A stretch of 64,000 bases of DNA from Telluribacter humicola. Lineage in GTDB: Bacteria > Bacteroidota > Bacteroidia > Cytophagales > Spirosomataceae. The DNA lies in the NCBI RefSeq assembly GCF_017355935.1, contig NZ_JAFIQT010000003.1, positions 317,450 through 381,449 of the forward strand. The letters are read 5' to 3'. Made by a program: the position numbers and the translations under genes. Shown here one piece after another: positions 8,469 to 15,598 of this stretch (the stretch's first letter is position 1; each line of letters opens with the position of its first letter). A model generated the notes under the pieces. That model had not been told where the DNA came from, did not search any database, and saw only the letters and a program-made list of their open reading frames with translations.

Positions 8469-9473
8469 ATGAAAAAACGCTATGCATCCCTGTTCGCGTA
8501 CGGTCTCTTCGCTACGCTGGCCCTTTACAACTGTAAGGACCACGAAACTCCTACCCCTACCCCTGATTTTGAAAACGAAGTATCGGGCATTGTTGTAGAG
8601 CAAGTAACCCTGACCGCTCCGGCTGCCGTTACGGCTCAATCAAGTACCTTTACGGCTCCAACTAATACCACCATCAGCAGCTACACCGGGGGTGCTCCAT
8701 CCCAGGCGGTGCAGGATGCCGCTGGTCAGGTAAGTTCTACCCTGAGCAACGGCGAAATCACGGCGCTGAACAACATCACGCCGGCTCAGCTTCAGGACGT
8801 GGCCAATGGTGGAACCCTGCCCGCAGATCTTAAAACGGCGCTGGATAAGATCAAGGCCAACCCAGCACTGGCTGGCTTCCTGCCTACCTTTACGCTGCCT
8901 CAGGTAAACGGAAGCGCCGTAACCGGCCGTACCGGGCTGCCCGAGCTGCTCGATCAGGTAGAGGCGATCAAAGCGGACGATGCCTGTCTTAAGAAAGCGC
9001 AGGATGCCCTGGCTAACGTGATCAACAAGCTGAAGGCGGATGCCAAGACGCAGCAGGACAAAGTAGATGCCGAAGCCCAGAAGCAGATAACGGATGCTAA
9101 CGCGGCCGAAACCAGCTGTAAAGCGGGTATACCTGCTACCTTTGCGGCCTACCGCACCGCGGCTAAAACGCAGTTTGATGCGACCATGGCTACACTGGAC
9201 AACAACCAGGCTGCCCTGGGTACGAATTATGCTATCCTGAAAGCGCTGGTGATCGTATCGTATGGCTCAGCCCTGGATACCATCAACGCGCTGGAAAAAG
9301 CCGAGACTGCTGCCTGTACCGCTAAAAAGAATGCTGCCATTGCCAACGCCAATGCCGCGAAGACCGAGAACACCAACAAGGTAACGGCTGCTCTGAACAA
9401 GGGACTGACTACGGCTAATGACAAAATCAAAGAACTGGCTGCCCCTTGCCACAACCAGGGAGGAGGAAAGTAA
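8469..9473 (+). CDS. Putative lipoprotein of unknown family, CHNQGGGK paralog A
   Basis: I do not recognise a family. The 334-residue protein has a lipoprotein-type signal (KKRYASLFAYGLFATLALYN, then Cys22), a proline/threonine-rich linker, and an Ala/Lys/Asp-rich body predicted to be mostly helical and possibly coiled-coil. Besides Cys22 it has four cysteines (in DDAC, ETSC, TAAC and the terminal PCHNQGGGK). The minus-strand gene at 12796-13800 has exactly the same length, a signal with Cys19, four cysteines in the same order, shared GF-x-P-x-x-TLP and RTG blocks, and the same last eight residues. Two disulphides in a periplasmic or surface lipoprotein is an inference. The YjbH-like pair lies directly downstream, so a link to EPS export or attachment is plausible. 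A heptamer repeat follows the stop. Confidence 0.75.
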   Translation: MKKRYASLFAYGLFATLALYNCKDHETPTPTPDFENEVSGIVVEQVTLTAPAAVTAQSSTFTAPTNTTISSYTGGAPSQAVQDAAGQVSSTLSNGEITALNNITPAQLQDVANGGTLPADLKTALDKIKANPALAGFLPTFTLPQVNGSAVTGRTGLPELLDQVEAIKADDACLKKAQDALANVINKLKADAKTQQDKVDAEAQKQITDANAAETSCKAGIPATFAAYRTAAKTQFDATMATLDNNQAALGTNYAILKALVIVSYGSALDTINALEKAETAACTAKKNAAIANANAAKTENTNKVTAALNKGLTTANDKIKELAAPCHNQGGGK

Positions 9474-9477
9474 TTTA

Positions 9478-9520
9478 CAGTGATCAATGACCAGTGACCA
9501 ATGACCAATGACCAATGAAG
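9478..9520 (+). repeat. Heptamer dispersed repeat, copy b (pure tandem form)
   Basis: The clearest tandem copy: after the TAA of paralog A the sequence steps through GATCAAT GACCAGT GACCAAT GACCAAT GACCAAT with a strict 7-bp period and no GC insert. Confidence 0.9.
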
Positions 9521-9567
9521 AGTACTAGTTATTGATTCATAAAGTGACTGGTTAGGAAATTGTGAGG

Positions 9568-10434
9568 ATGAGCATGATGCTAAATAAACTCATAGCAAAA
9601 AGGGGTAGTGTAATACTACCCTTTTTTGTGTTTTGGCTGATGGCCTTGAATGGCTACGCCCAAATGAATCTCTCGGGTAAGCCAGGACTGATGTATATAC
9701 CCACAGCCCGCGAAACAGCGGATGGTACCTTTACCGTTGGGTACGCCTATAACCCCGAAAGATACGGACTCCGCTCTATCAGGTATCGTCAGCAAAATGG
9801 CACCTTATATTCAGAGCGGGTATTGTATGCCACTCTTACCCTACTACCACGACTGGATATCAACGTAAATTTGCTACACCTGAATGGATCAAATATACCT
9901 CTGACCGAAAGGGGAATTGGTGACCGGCAATTAGATATACGTTATCTATTGTTAAAAGAGAAAGAAATAAGGCCCTCAGTAGCGGTAATCATGTCCTCTC
10001 CCTTTACAGTGGACGCTTCTATGGTCACGTATGCACTCGTAGCTACCAAGCATCTTAAGCTTACGGATGATCTGCAGGCTGAGATTTCGGCAGGTATGGG
10101 TAGCCCCTACTATATATTCCGGGATGAAAACATTAACAACAATGTTGACGTATTCTCGAAATTCAAGCTGCGTAAGAAGAGTGAGGATATCTATAACAAC
10201 GGCTACCTGACTGGACCCTTCGGCGGTATAAGCGTAAACTACCGGAAGCGGGTGGGCCTGATGGCCGAATGGGACTCGCAGCGCGTGAACGTAGGTGGCT
10301 ACGCTACGCTGTGGAAGCGCTGGACCATCCAGGCGGGCCTGCTCAACTTTGACCAGGTTACCTTTGGTACCTCGTACACCGTACAACTCAACGCCCTCCC
10401 CCGTCCCCTCCGGAAACTCCATGAAACAGAATAA
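9568..10434 (+). CDS. YjbH-like EPS outer-membrane protein, N-terminal half
   Basis: A 288-residue exported protein (signal peptide to about residue 32, cleavage near NGYAQ). Mature residues begin NLSGKPGLMYIPTARETADG followed by TFTVGYAYNP. This is the diagnostic opening of the YjbH/YmcA exopolysaccharide family, beta-barrel proteins of the EPS secretion apparatus; alternating hydrophobic strands (LYATLTLLPRLDINVNLLHL) fit an outer-membrane barrel. Classical YjbH is about 700 residues. This gene covers only the front part and the next gene seems to carry the rest. Start: GTG 9562, ATG 9568 and ATG 9574 are all in frame; 9568 is preferred with AGGAAA upstream. The end overlaps the next gene by 14 bp. 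Family call fairly sure, exact function inferred. Confidence 0.7.
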   Translation: MSMMLNKLIAKRGSVILPFFVFWLMALNGYAQMNLSGKPGLMYIPTARETADGTFTVGYAYNPERYGLRSIRYRQQNGTLYSERVLYATLTLLPRLDINVNLLHLNGSNIPLTERGIGDRQLDIRYLLLKEKEIRPSVAVIMSSPFTVDASMVTYALVATKHLKLTDDLQAEISAGMGSPYYIFRDENINNNVDVFSKFKLRKKSEDIYNNGYLTGPFGGISVNYRKRVGLMAEWDSQRVNVGGYATLWKRWTIQAGLLNFDQVTFGTSYTVQLNALPRPLRKLHETE

Positions 10435-11593
10435 ACTCTTTCCTCTCCTGCTCCTGCTGGGCCTTGTGGCACCGGTCCGTCCGGCGCAGGCCCAATCTAC
10501 TCCGGCGGCCCGCCCCTCCCTCCGGCAGAACTTTGAGAATATCTCCATTGATACCACCGGCCGGGAGGGGGGTACGGTCTACTACGAACAGCGCCTGTAC
10601 CGCAACCCCTTTGTGGGGCTCGCCCAGATGCGCCACTCCGTGGGGCACTCCCTCGGCCAATCCAGCCCAATCAGGGAGTACGTCCCCCTGATCCAGGGCG
10701 TACCGGTGGGAGCGTACCGCTTCGATACGGCCGCGCTGGCATACCGGTCCCTGAGCCGGGAAGAGCGGAAAGGGTACTACTTCCACCATCCGTACCGCCC
10801 GTGGCGGCAGTACAAGTGGGACTTCTGGCTGCAGCCGCAGTTTGCGGCCTACTTCGGCAACCACAACCAGCCCATCGAAAGCAATACGGCCGTACTGCTG
10901 CAGAGCCAGCTGTACCTGACGCGCGGCCTGGTGCTGAACTGGGGCGTGCTGTTCCCGATCACCAACGAGCTCGACAACCGGCCTAATATCGTACGTCCGG
11001 CTCCTGTATTCCTGAACCAGTTTCTGGCGCTGGAAGGCGATCACTACCTCAGTGCCTCGGCAGGCTTCTTCCACGATGACCAGTACGGCCTGAACCTGCA
11101 GTACCGCCACATGCCGCTGAGCGGGGCGTGGTCGTTCGGCCTGGAGACGGGCCTGACGGGCGAGTACTACTTTACAAAGCGGGGGGCCATCTACGGGCAC
11201 CTGGATAACCTGCTGCTGCTGGCGGATGTGGCCTACCGCCTCCCCCACCCCGACCTGACGCTGAAGCTGTCGGGCGGTCAGTACCTGGCCGATGACGTGG
11301 GCGCACGCGTAGATATCATCAGGCAGTTTACGAACGTGGAGGTAGGGCTGTACACCACCAAGAGCCGCAACGGCGCGACGCTGGGCTTTAACCTGGCGGT
11401 ACCCATTCCACCCGGCAAACTGTGGCAGGGCAACCACGCCCGCCTGCGTACGGGAGAGGAGTTCCGGTGGGAGTATACCTACACGCGGGGCTACAACATC
11501 GGGGAACGCTACCGCACCGGCTACCAGCTGGACCAGCGCCTCCGACAGTACCATCGCAACTACCTGAACCGCCAGTACCAGATGCTTAAATAA
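10421..11593 (+). CDS. YjbH-like EPS outer-membrane protein, C-terminal half
   Basis: A 390-residue exported protein with its own signal peptide (NKLFPLLLLLGLVAPVRPAQ, cleavage near AQAQS). The body is rich in amphipathic strands. The late segment LKLSGGQYLADDVGARVDII, then RQFTNVEVGLYTT and GFNLAVPIPPGKLW, resembles the C-terminal barrel of YjbH proteins (G-x-YLA-x-D-x-G, then GF and IP). ATG 10421 is inside the preceding gene (14-bp overlap, different frame). Together the two total 678 residues, about one YjbH. Because the second half has a complete signal peptide, this is a real two-gene split and not a frameshift. An alternative is an unrelated outer-membrane porin-like protein. An imperfect 12-bp hairpin follows the stop. 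Confidence 0.55.
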   Translation: MKQNKLFPLLLLLGLVAPVRPAQAQSTPAARPSLRQNFENISIDTTGREGGTVYYEQRLYRNPFVGLAQMRHSVGHSLGQSSPIREYVPLIQGVPVGAYRFDTAALAYRSLSREERKGYYFHHPYRPWRQYKWDFWLQPQFAAYFGNHNQPIESNTAVLLQSQLYLTRGLVLNWGVLFPITNELDNRPNIVRPAPVFLNQFLALEGDHYLSASAGFFHDDQYGLNLQYRHMPLSGAWSFGLETGLTGEYYFTKRGAIYGHLDNLLLLADVAYRLPHPDLTLKLSGGQYLADDVGARVDIIRQFTNVEVGLYTTKSRNGATLGFNLAVPIPPGKLWQGNHARLRTGEEFRWEYTYTRGYNIGERYRTGYQLDQRLRQYHRNYLNRQYQMLK

Positions 11594-11598
11594 ACAGA

Positions 11599-11630
11599 GA
11601 GCCGTTGTCCGGAAGGTCGGGCGGCGGCTC
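11599..11630 (+). terminator. Hairpin after the YjbH-like pair
   Basis: A 12-bp stem (GAGCCGTTGTCC with GGGCGGCGGCTC, three G-U pairs) and an 8-nt loop begin 6 bp after the stop. There is no T-run after it, so an intrinsic terminator is uncertain; it may stabilise the 3' end instead. Confidence 0.35.
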
Positions 11631-11696
11631 CTATAGACCCCTGCCCAACGTAAAGGAAGCAGCAGGATATATATAGTAGCTAAACCTAGTCAACAT

Positions 11697-11774
11697 CCCC
11701 TCTCCCCCCTTCCTCCTCTCCTCCGGCCGCCTTTCCCCTTTCCTCCCCTCCTCCTTTCCCCCTTTCCTCCTTCC
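11697..11774 (+). repeat. Polypyrimidine tract, CTTTCCTCC words
   Basis: About 78 bp that are almost only C and T on the plus strand, with repeated CTTTCC and CCTCC words; the purines are confined to one CCGGCCGCC. Similar tracts occur at 15599-15661 and 44966-45022, and in purine orientation at 14003-14038. The rest of 11594-11961 holds no gene that I can support. Confidence 0.8.
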
Positions 11775-11961
11775 AAAAACCATGTAACCGCTATAGCCCC
11801 TGCCCGTTTACGATAAGTTGAGCCATAACCAACTGTATACTAGACAAATCCCGTACACAGTAGTAACTTTACAAGAACTTAATGAGCGTCATAGCGGATG
11901 AATGGGGGAAGAGTTATATTTCGTGAGAATATATACCTCCTGTTCCATTACTATACCGCAC

Positions 11962-12288
11962 ATGAAAAAGTCAAACATTTTTGCCTACGTCGAGCTGTCC
12001 AAGCTGGTAGGTAACCTTGAGGGAACCCCTCTGAAAGAACGCCTCAAATCGCAGGCCGCTTACTTTAACATTATCGAAAGCCGGCTATTCTCAGATGAAC
12101 TGGCCAAAGACTGGGAAGCGATCGTTAGCTCGGTAAAACCGGCCGCCGTTCCTACTGTGGCAGGAGACCGGGTATCGCTCAGCCAGGTTGCCGGTACCAT
12201 CGAGCAGATGAACGAAAAAGACTGCCAGCTCCTGGCCACCCGCCTGAAAGCCCTGCACCAAAAGCTGGAAGCGGAAATAAATCAGTGA
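11962..12288 (+). CDS. Small hypothetical protein, 108 aa
   Basis: No family recognised. The 108-residue product (MKKSNIFAYVELSKLVGNLE onward) is predicted to be soluble, helical and cytoplasmic with no signal or membrane segment. ATG 11962 is preferred over the in-frame ATG at 11902, whose extra 20 residues (ELYFVRIYTSC) look like untranslated leader. The last residues INQ and the stop (AATCAGTGA) run into a heptamer repeat, so part of the C-terminus may be repeat-derived. It stands alone between the YjbH-like pair and a strong hairpin at 12416-12461. Codon periodicity looks normal, so it is probably real. Confidence 0.6.
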   Translation: MKKSNIFAYVELSKLVGNLEGTPLKERLKSQAAYFNIIESRLFSDELAKDWEAIVSSVKPAAVPTVAGDRVSLSQVAGTIEQMNEKDCQLLATRLKALHQKLEAEINQ

Positions 12289-12292
12289 ATTT

Positions 12293-12348
12293 CAATGACC
12301 AGTGACCGGGCGGCGTTCCGCCAGTTACCAATGTCCAGTGGCCAATGT
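12293..12348 (+). repeat. Heptamer/GC-palindrome dispersed repeat, copy c
   Basis: AATGACCAGTGACC, then a minimal GC hairpin (GGCGG-CGTT-CCGCC), then CAGTTACCAATGTCCAGTGGCC. It starts 5 bp after the stop of the 108-aa gene and reads in the same direction as that gene. Confidence 0.85.
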
Positions 12349-12415
12349 AAAAATTACTTAGTAGTTGGTAGAGATGGGTGGGTGGGGTGAAGGCAACCGG
12401 GAATTGATACTCCAA

Positions 12416-12461
12416 AAACACGAAAGCCGCCGTAGCTCTTGCTGCGGCGGCTTTCGTGTTT
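12416..12461 (+). terminator. Strong hairpin with GAAAGCCGCC arms, terminator-like
   Basis: A 17-bp perfect stem, 12416-12432 with 12445-12461 (AAACACGAAAGCCGCCG and its complement), flanked by A-rich and T-rich ends so it could act on both strands. It is placed to end the 108-aa gene transcript. Its core recurs in the hairpin at 12639. Confidence 0.7.
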
Positions 12462-12638
12462 GGGTATGCCAGGTAGCTCCTACACCACCTATTTCTTGCC
12501 CTGTCCTTCACAAGGCCCTCGCCCGCTCCATACAGGACTGTGGAGACACAGCCCACGGACAGCCTATGAAAAGATCCGGCCCACAGATTGGGAAACCAGG
12601 GGTGGAGTGGGACGGAGTGGTATAACCAAAACGAAGAA
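12462..12638. other. Non-coding spacer between two related hairpins
   Basis: About 180 bp between convergent transcription units. The apparent ORFs here are short, lack initiation context and read through hairpin arms. I see nothing else in it. Confidence 0.5.
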
Positions 12639-12666
12639 AGCCGCCATAGCAAAGGCTACGGCGGCT
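12639..12666 (-). terminator. Hairpin with the same arms, probable terminator of paralog B
   Basis: AGCCGCCATAGC at 12639-12650 pairs with GCTACGGCGGCT at 12655-12666 (one mismatch). Read on the minus strand it is followed by TTTCTTCGTTTT, so it could terminate the minus-strand lipoprotein gene. The arms are nearly the same as those of the hairpin at 12416. Confidence 0.6.
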
Positions 12667-12747
12667 CATTAATCTATTCAATGCAGTGTTCCTGACTAAA
12701 AAACCTGAATAGTACTTTATCAGTCTGACAGAAGCTCAAGTACCAGA

Positions 12748-12786
12748 AACATTGGTCACTGGTCACTGAACACTGGTCATTGAAAC
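12748..12786 (-). repeat. Heptamer dispersed repeat, copy d
   Basis: ATTGGTCACTGGTCACTGAACACTGGTCATTGAA on the plus strand, meaning TGACCA words on the minus strand, just downstream of the paralog B stop. No GC insert. Confidence 0.88.
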
Positions 12787-12795
12787 CACTGAAAA

Positions 12796-13800
12796 CTACT
12801 TCCCTCCTCCCTGGTTGTGGCAGGCGGCAATGATGGCGTTGGCGATGCCGGTGGCTTTGTCGGCCTCCTTTTTATAACCTGCTTCAATGCTTTGCTTGTT
12901 GGCGTTCAGCGCAGCCAGCGCGGCAGCCTCACGAAGGGACTGAGCCTGGGTACAGGCCGTCAGCTCCTGCTGATAGATGGTATTGATGGCGTCCAGCTCG
13001 GCGTAGAACAGGGCGTTGAGCGCGGCGGCGCTGGTGGTATTCTTCTTGTTCTTTTCCAGATCGCTGTACAGCTTCTTGTACTTCTTGTCCAGTTCCTGCA
13101 CGGCCGACTTGCGGTTTTTATCGGCTTCGCACTGCCCCCCCGAACGGGCTTCTTTCAGGGCCTTCTGGTACTCGGCTTCGGCTTTGTCCAGCTGGTCACC
13201 CTTTTTGTCCTGTAGCTTCTGGAGTACTTTCTGCAGAGCCTCCAGGGCAGAGCTCTTACAGCCGTCCTCGCCTTTCATTACCTCCTCGATCAGGACGGGA
13301 GCGCTGGTCTCTTCCACGGCTCCCGTACGGGCAGCGGCGGGCTTACCCTGCACGACGGGCAACGTGAGCTGGGGCATAAAGCCGGCGGCCTGGGCCGGAA
13401 GGCTTTTGAAGGAGTTGATAAACCCCTTCTGGGCACCGGTATACGCCTTCTGGCTCATGATCTGCGTCAGGGTAGCGGAGTTTGTTTCGCGGATGACGGC
13501 ACTGGCTTCGGCCTTGGGTGCCGTATTGATAACAGCATTAGCAAACTGCTCGGTAGAAGCCGACAGCTTACCCGCACCGGACAGCTCGGTACCGGCCGTA
13601 GCCCCCAGAGCCGACACGGTGACCGCACCGGGAGAAACCGTGATGGGAGCCGGACGCTCGAGGGTCACCTGGGGCAGGTCTACTTTTTCCAGATCTTGTA
13701 GTGAATAGCCGAAAGGATCGACAGAGGAGAGTTCCTGGGGGGAGCAGCTATACAGGAAAGCCACTACACCGGCCGTGTAGAGTAAAATTTTTCTTTTCAT
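12796..13800 (-). CDS. Putative lipoprotein of unknown family, CHNQGGGK paralog B
   Basis: The divergent paralog of the gene at 8469-9473: also 334 residues, with a lipoprotein-type signal (MKRKILLYTAGVVAFLYS, then Cys19) and an N-terminal linker region. A Lys/Glu/Ala-rich helical C-terminal half contains four cysteines in the same order (EDGC, GGQC, LTAC, AACHNQGGGK). Shared blocks are GFMPQLTLP against GFLPTFTLP, RTG, LDAINTIYQQELTAC against LDTINALEKAETAAC, and the identical terminal octapeptide. ATG 13800 is chosen because it opens a proper lipoprotein signal; the 25 residues upstream in frame do not. It is oriented opposite to the YjbH-like genes, so the two copies flank them. Function unknown. 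Confidence 0.75.
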   Translation of the reverse strand: MKRKILLYTAGVVAFLYSCSPQELSSVDPFGYSLQDLEKVDLPQVTLERPAPITVSPGAVTVSALGATAGTELSGAGKLSASTEQFANAVINTAPKAEASAVIRETNSATLTQIMSQKAYTGAQKGFINSFKSLPAQAAGFMPQLTLPVVQGKPAAARTGAVEETSAPVLIEEVMKGEDGCKSSALEALQKVLQKLQDKKGDQLDKAEAEYQKALKEARSGGQCEADKNRKSAVQELDKKYKKLYSDLEKNKKNTTSAAALNALFYAELDAINTIYQQELTACTQAQSLREAAALAALNANKQSIEAGYKKEADKATGIANAIIAACHNQGGGK

Positions 13801-13888
13801 GAGAACGAGGATAACGTTGAGTAAAGCACGTTTTTGTGCTGGTGACAAAGAACTAAAAGAAAAACCCGAAAACACGACCGTTCACGAA

Positions 13889-14005
13889 ATCAATGACCGC
13901 TAGTCAATGTCTAGTGAGCAGTGACCAGTGATCAATGACCAGTGACCGCAGCGGGAGGCGCCCCTCCGGCGGATGCCAGTTATCAGTGATCAATGACCAA
14001 TGAGG
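13889..14005 (+). repeat. Heptamer/GC-palindrome dispersed repeat, copy e
   Basis: A long composite: CAATGACCGCTAGTCAATG, several CAGTGACCAGTGATCAATGA words, then GCGGGAGGCGCCCCTCCGGC, then CAGTTATCAGTGATCAATGA. It lies upstream of paralog B and downstream of hemB, opposite in orientation to both. Confidence 0.87.
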
Positions 14006-14038
14006 AGAAAAGGAGGAAAGGAGATGGGAGGAAAGCAG
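14003..14038 (+). repeat. Polypurine tract
   Basis: GAGGAGAAAAGGAGGAAAGG then AGATGGGAGGAAAGCAG. It shares GAGAAAAGGAGGAA and GGGAGGAAAGCAG words with the reverse complement of the tract at 15599-15661. Confidence 0.7.
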
Positions 14039-14100
14039 TGACGGGTTATAAGTGATCGGGAGGGAGGTGCTCTATCAGGGAATGGTCATTGTCAGGGAAT

Positions 14101-14136
14101 AAAAAAAGCCCACACGCTTAACTGAAGGTGTGGGCT
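14101..14136 (-). terminator. Intrinsic terminator of hemB
   Basis: AGCCCACAC (14107-14115) pairs with GTGTGGGCT (14128-14136). On the minus strand the stem is followed by seven T (AAAAAAA at 14101-14107 on the plus strand). It lies about 155 bp downstream of the hemB stop. Confidence 0.8.
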
Positions 14137-14164
14137 CTACTTTACTTGGGTACCTATTATGTTA

Positions 14165-14212
14165 ACCACAGAGGTAAAAGGAGTAAAAGCACAGAGTAAC
14201 GCTGAGTTTTTC
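14165..14212 (+). repeat. CACAGAG-word repeat, copy 1
   Basis: ACCACAGAGGTAAAAGGAGT, then AAAAGCACAGAGTAACGCTG and AGTTTTT: imperfect repeats of CACAGAG separated by A-rich spacers. A second copy is at 15523-15568. Confidence 0.7.
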
Positions 14213-14223
14213 ATTCCTCCGCG

Positions 14224-14302
14224 CGGTCAATGGTCACTGGTAATTAGTCACTGTAAGCTGATCATTGGTCACTGGTCAATGGTAATTGGTCACTGATCAT
14301 TG
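14224..14302 (-). repeat. Heptamer dispersed repeat, copy f, running into the hemB 3' end
   Basis: About ten TGACCA/TGATCA words on the minus strand. The repeat overlaps the hemB coding end: AATGATCAGTGACC supplies codons N-D-Q and the TGA stop (14290-14292). Confidence 0.88.
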
Positions 14303-15273
14303 AGCACCTCCGCTACTTCTTTGGCGAAGTAGGTAAGGATGACCTTGGCTCCGGCGCGGCGGATGCTGAGCAGAACCTCCAGCATAGCCCGTTGCCCATC
14401 GATCCAGCCGTTCTGACCGGCGGCTTTGATCATGGCGTACTCACCCGATACGTTATACGCAGCAATGGGCAGATCAAAATGGTCGTGGAGCAGACGGATA
14501 ATATCCAGGTACGACAGGGCGGGCTTGACCATCAGGAAGTCAGCTCCTTCTTCGACGTCGAGCTGGGCTTCGATCAGGGCCTCGCGGCGGTTGGCGGGGT
14601 TCATCTGGTAGGTCTTCTTATCGCCAAAGCGGGGAGCCGACGCGAGGGCATCCCGGAAGGGACCGTAGAACGAGCTGGCGTACTTGGCGGTATAGGACAT
14701 GATGCTCACATGGGAGTAGCCTTCGGTGTCGAGCAGGTCGCGGATGTAGCCCACGCGGCCATCCATCATATCGCTGGGGCCGAGGATATCGGCACCGGCT
14801 TTGGCCTGGGCCACGGCCATCTTGCCCAGTACCTCAAGGGTCAGGTCATTGACGATCTCCCCGTTCTCGACCACGCCGTCGTGCCCGTCGCTGCTGTAGG
14901 GGTCCATGGCGATGTCGGTCATCAGGGCCAGGTCGGGGAATTGGTCCTTAATGGCCTTGAGGGTATCGAGGTACAGGGTACCTTCACGGTGGCTCTCGGT
15001 GGCGTACTTGTCCTTTTTGTCTTCGGGGTACATCGGAAACAGACAAATGGCCTTGATACCCAGGTCGGTGACCTCTTTCAGCTCTTCGAGCAGCGTGTCT
15101 TTGGAAAAACGGGAGATGCCGGGCAGGGACTTGATCTCGGTGCGCAGACCGGAACCTTCCTGCACGAACATAGGGAATATCAGATCCGAAACCTGCAGGG
15201 TAGTTTCCTGCGCCAGCTCACGAAGGGCGGCGGACTTACGGTTGCGGCGGGGACGACGGGGTATGTAGATCAT
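14290..15273 (-). CDS. hemB: Delta-aminolevulinic acid dehydratase (porphobilinogen synthase)
   Basis: A 327-residue cytosolic enzyme that condenses two 5-aminolevulinate molecules to porphobilinogen in haem and corrinoid synthesis. The Schiff-base lysines are visible: K197 in MSYTAKYASSFYGPFRDA and K250 in FLMVKPALSYLDI. In the metal site the zinc-binding cysteines of the E. coli/human type are replaced by the Asp-type sequence DIAMDPYSSDGHDG (residues 120-133), so the enzyme should not need catalytic zinc and is probably Mg-stimulated. Length is normal. The last three residues (NDQ) and the stop are encoded by an intergenic repeat. It is monocistronic, with a terminator at 14101-14136. High confidence. 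Confidence 0.97.
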   Translation of the reverse strand: MIYIPRRPRRNRKSAALRELAQETTLQVSDLIFPMFVQEGSGLRTEIKSLPGISRFSKDTLLEELKEVTDLGIKAICLFPMYPEDKKDKYATESHREGTLYLDTLKAIKDQFPDLALMTDIAMDPYSSDGHDGVVENGEIVNDLTLEVLGKMAVAQAKAGADILGPSDMMDGRVGYIRDLLDTEGYSHVSIMSYTAKYASSFYGPFRDALASAPRFGDKKTYQMNPANRREALIEAQLDVEEGADFLMVKPALSYLDIIRLLHDHFDLPIAAYNVSGEYAMIKAAGQNGWIDGQRAMLEVLLSIRRAGAKVILTYFAKEVAEVLNDQ

Positions 15274-15282
15274 TGTTTTAGA

Positions 15283-15314
15283 GCTTTAGGCTATATGCTG
15301 TATGCAATACGCTT
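15283..15314 (+). repeat. GCTATATGC-word repeat
   Basis: GCTTTAGGCTATATGCTGTA then TGCAATACGC, a quasi-tandem of TATGC words just upstream of hemB. Short and low in information. Confidence 0.4.
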
Positions 15315-15338
15315 TTAGTAATCAATACTACTAACAAA

Positions 15339-15364
15339 AACGGCTGAATCCAGATTCAGCCGTT
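15339..15364 (-). terminator. Intrinsic terminator downstream of the response regulator operon
   Basis: A perfect 12-bp stem, AACGGCTGAATC (15339-15350) with GATTCAGCCGTT (15353-15364), with an A-run before it on the plus strand, i.e. a T-run after it on the minus strand. It lies about 320 bp past the response regulator stop and 65 bp before the hemB start. Confidence 0.75.
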
Positions 15365-15381
15365 GCAAAGATAGTTTGTAG

Positions 15382-15416
15382 GAATTCTGAATGATGAATT
15401 ATGAATGCTGAATTCT
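15382..15416 (+). repeat. TGAAT-word repeat
   Basis: GAATTCTGAATGATGAATTA then TGAATGCTGAATTC: six imperfect copies of a TGAAT word with a period of 6-8 bp. Confidence 0.7.
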
Positions 15417-15522
15417 CTTCTGCCATTTGTAAAGTGGCTTGAACAGCAGATAGTTTACCACCTATTAGATGGCAGGGGGAAACCTAATGACACGCTGTTA
15501 CTTTTTTAACCGCCCGGCGGCC

Positions 15523-15568
15523 CGGCACAGAGTAAAAAAGAGTCTTTCACAGAGAGCCACAGAGTTTG
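15523..15568 (+). repeat. CACAGAG-word repeat, copy 2
   Basis: GGCACAGAGTAAAAAAGAGT, then CTTTCACAGAGAGCCACAGA and GTTTG: the same word family as at 14165-14212. It directly follows a GC-rich CCGCCCGGCGGCCCGG palindrome at 15509-15524. Confidence 0.7.
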
Positions 15569-15598
15569 TTTGTATCTGTTAGAAAAAGACGAGTATAT

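Noticed and set aside
9227-9515. Short minus-strand ORFs with GHWSLVI-type repeats
   Set aside because: These are translations of the heptamer repeat in reverse; they have no coding signal beyond the repeat and overlap a real gene.
10388-11554. 388-codon minus-strand frame opposite the second YjbH-like gene
   Set aside because: Antisense shadow in a GC-rich gene; no signal peptide or domain, and its product is low-complexity Val/Gln-rich.
9568-11593. Frameshifted single yjbH pseudogene
   Set aside because: Each half has its own signal peptide and start, and the overlap is a clean ATG-to-TAA junction, so two genes fit better than one broken gene.
14224-14302. Operator array controlling hemB
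   Set aside because: The repeats are at the 3' end of hemB and recur at many unrelated genes, so a gene-specific operator is unlikely.
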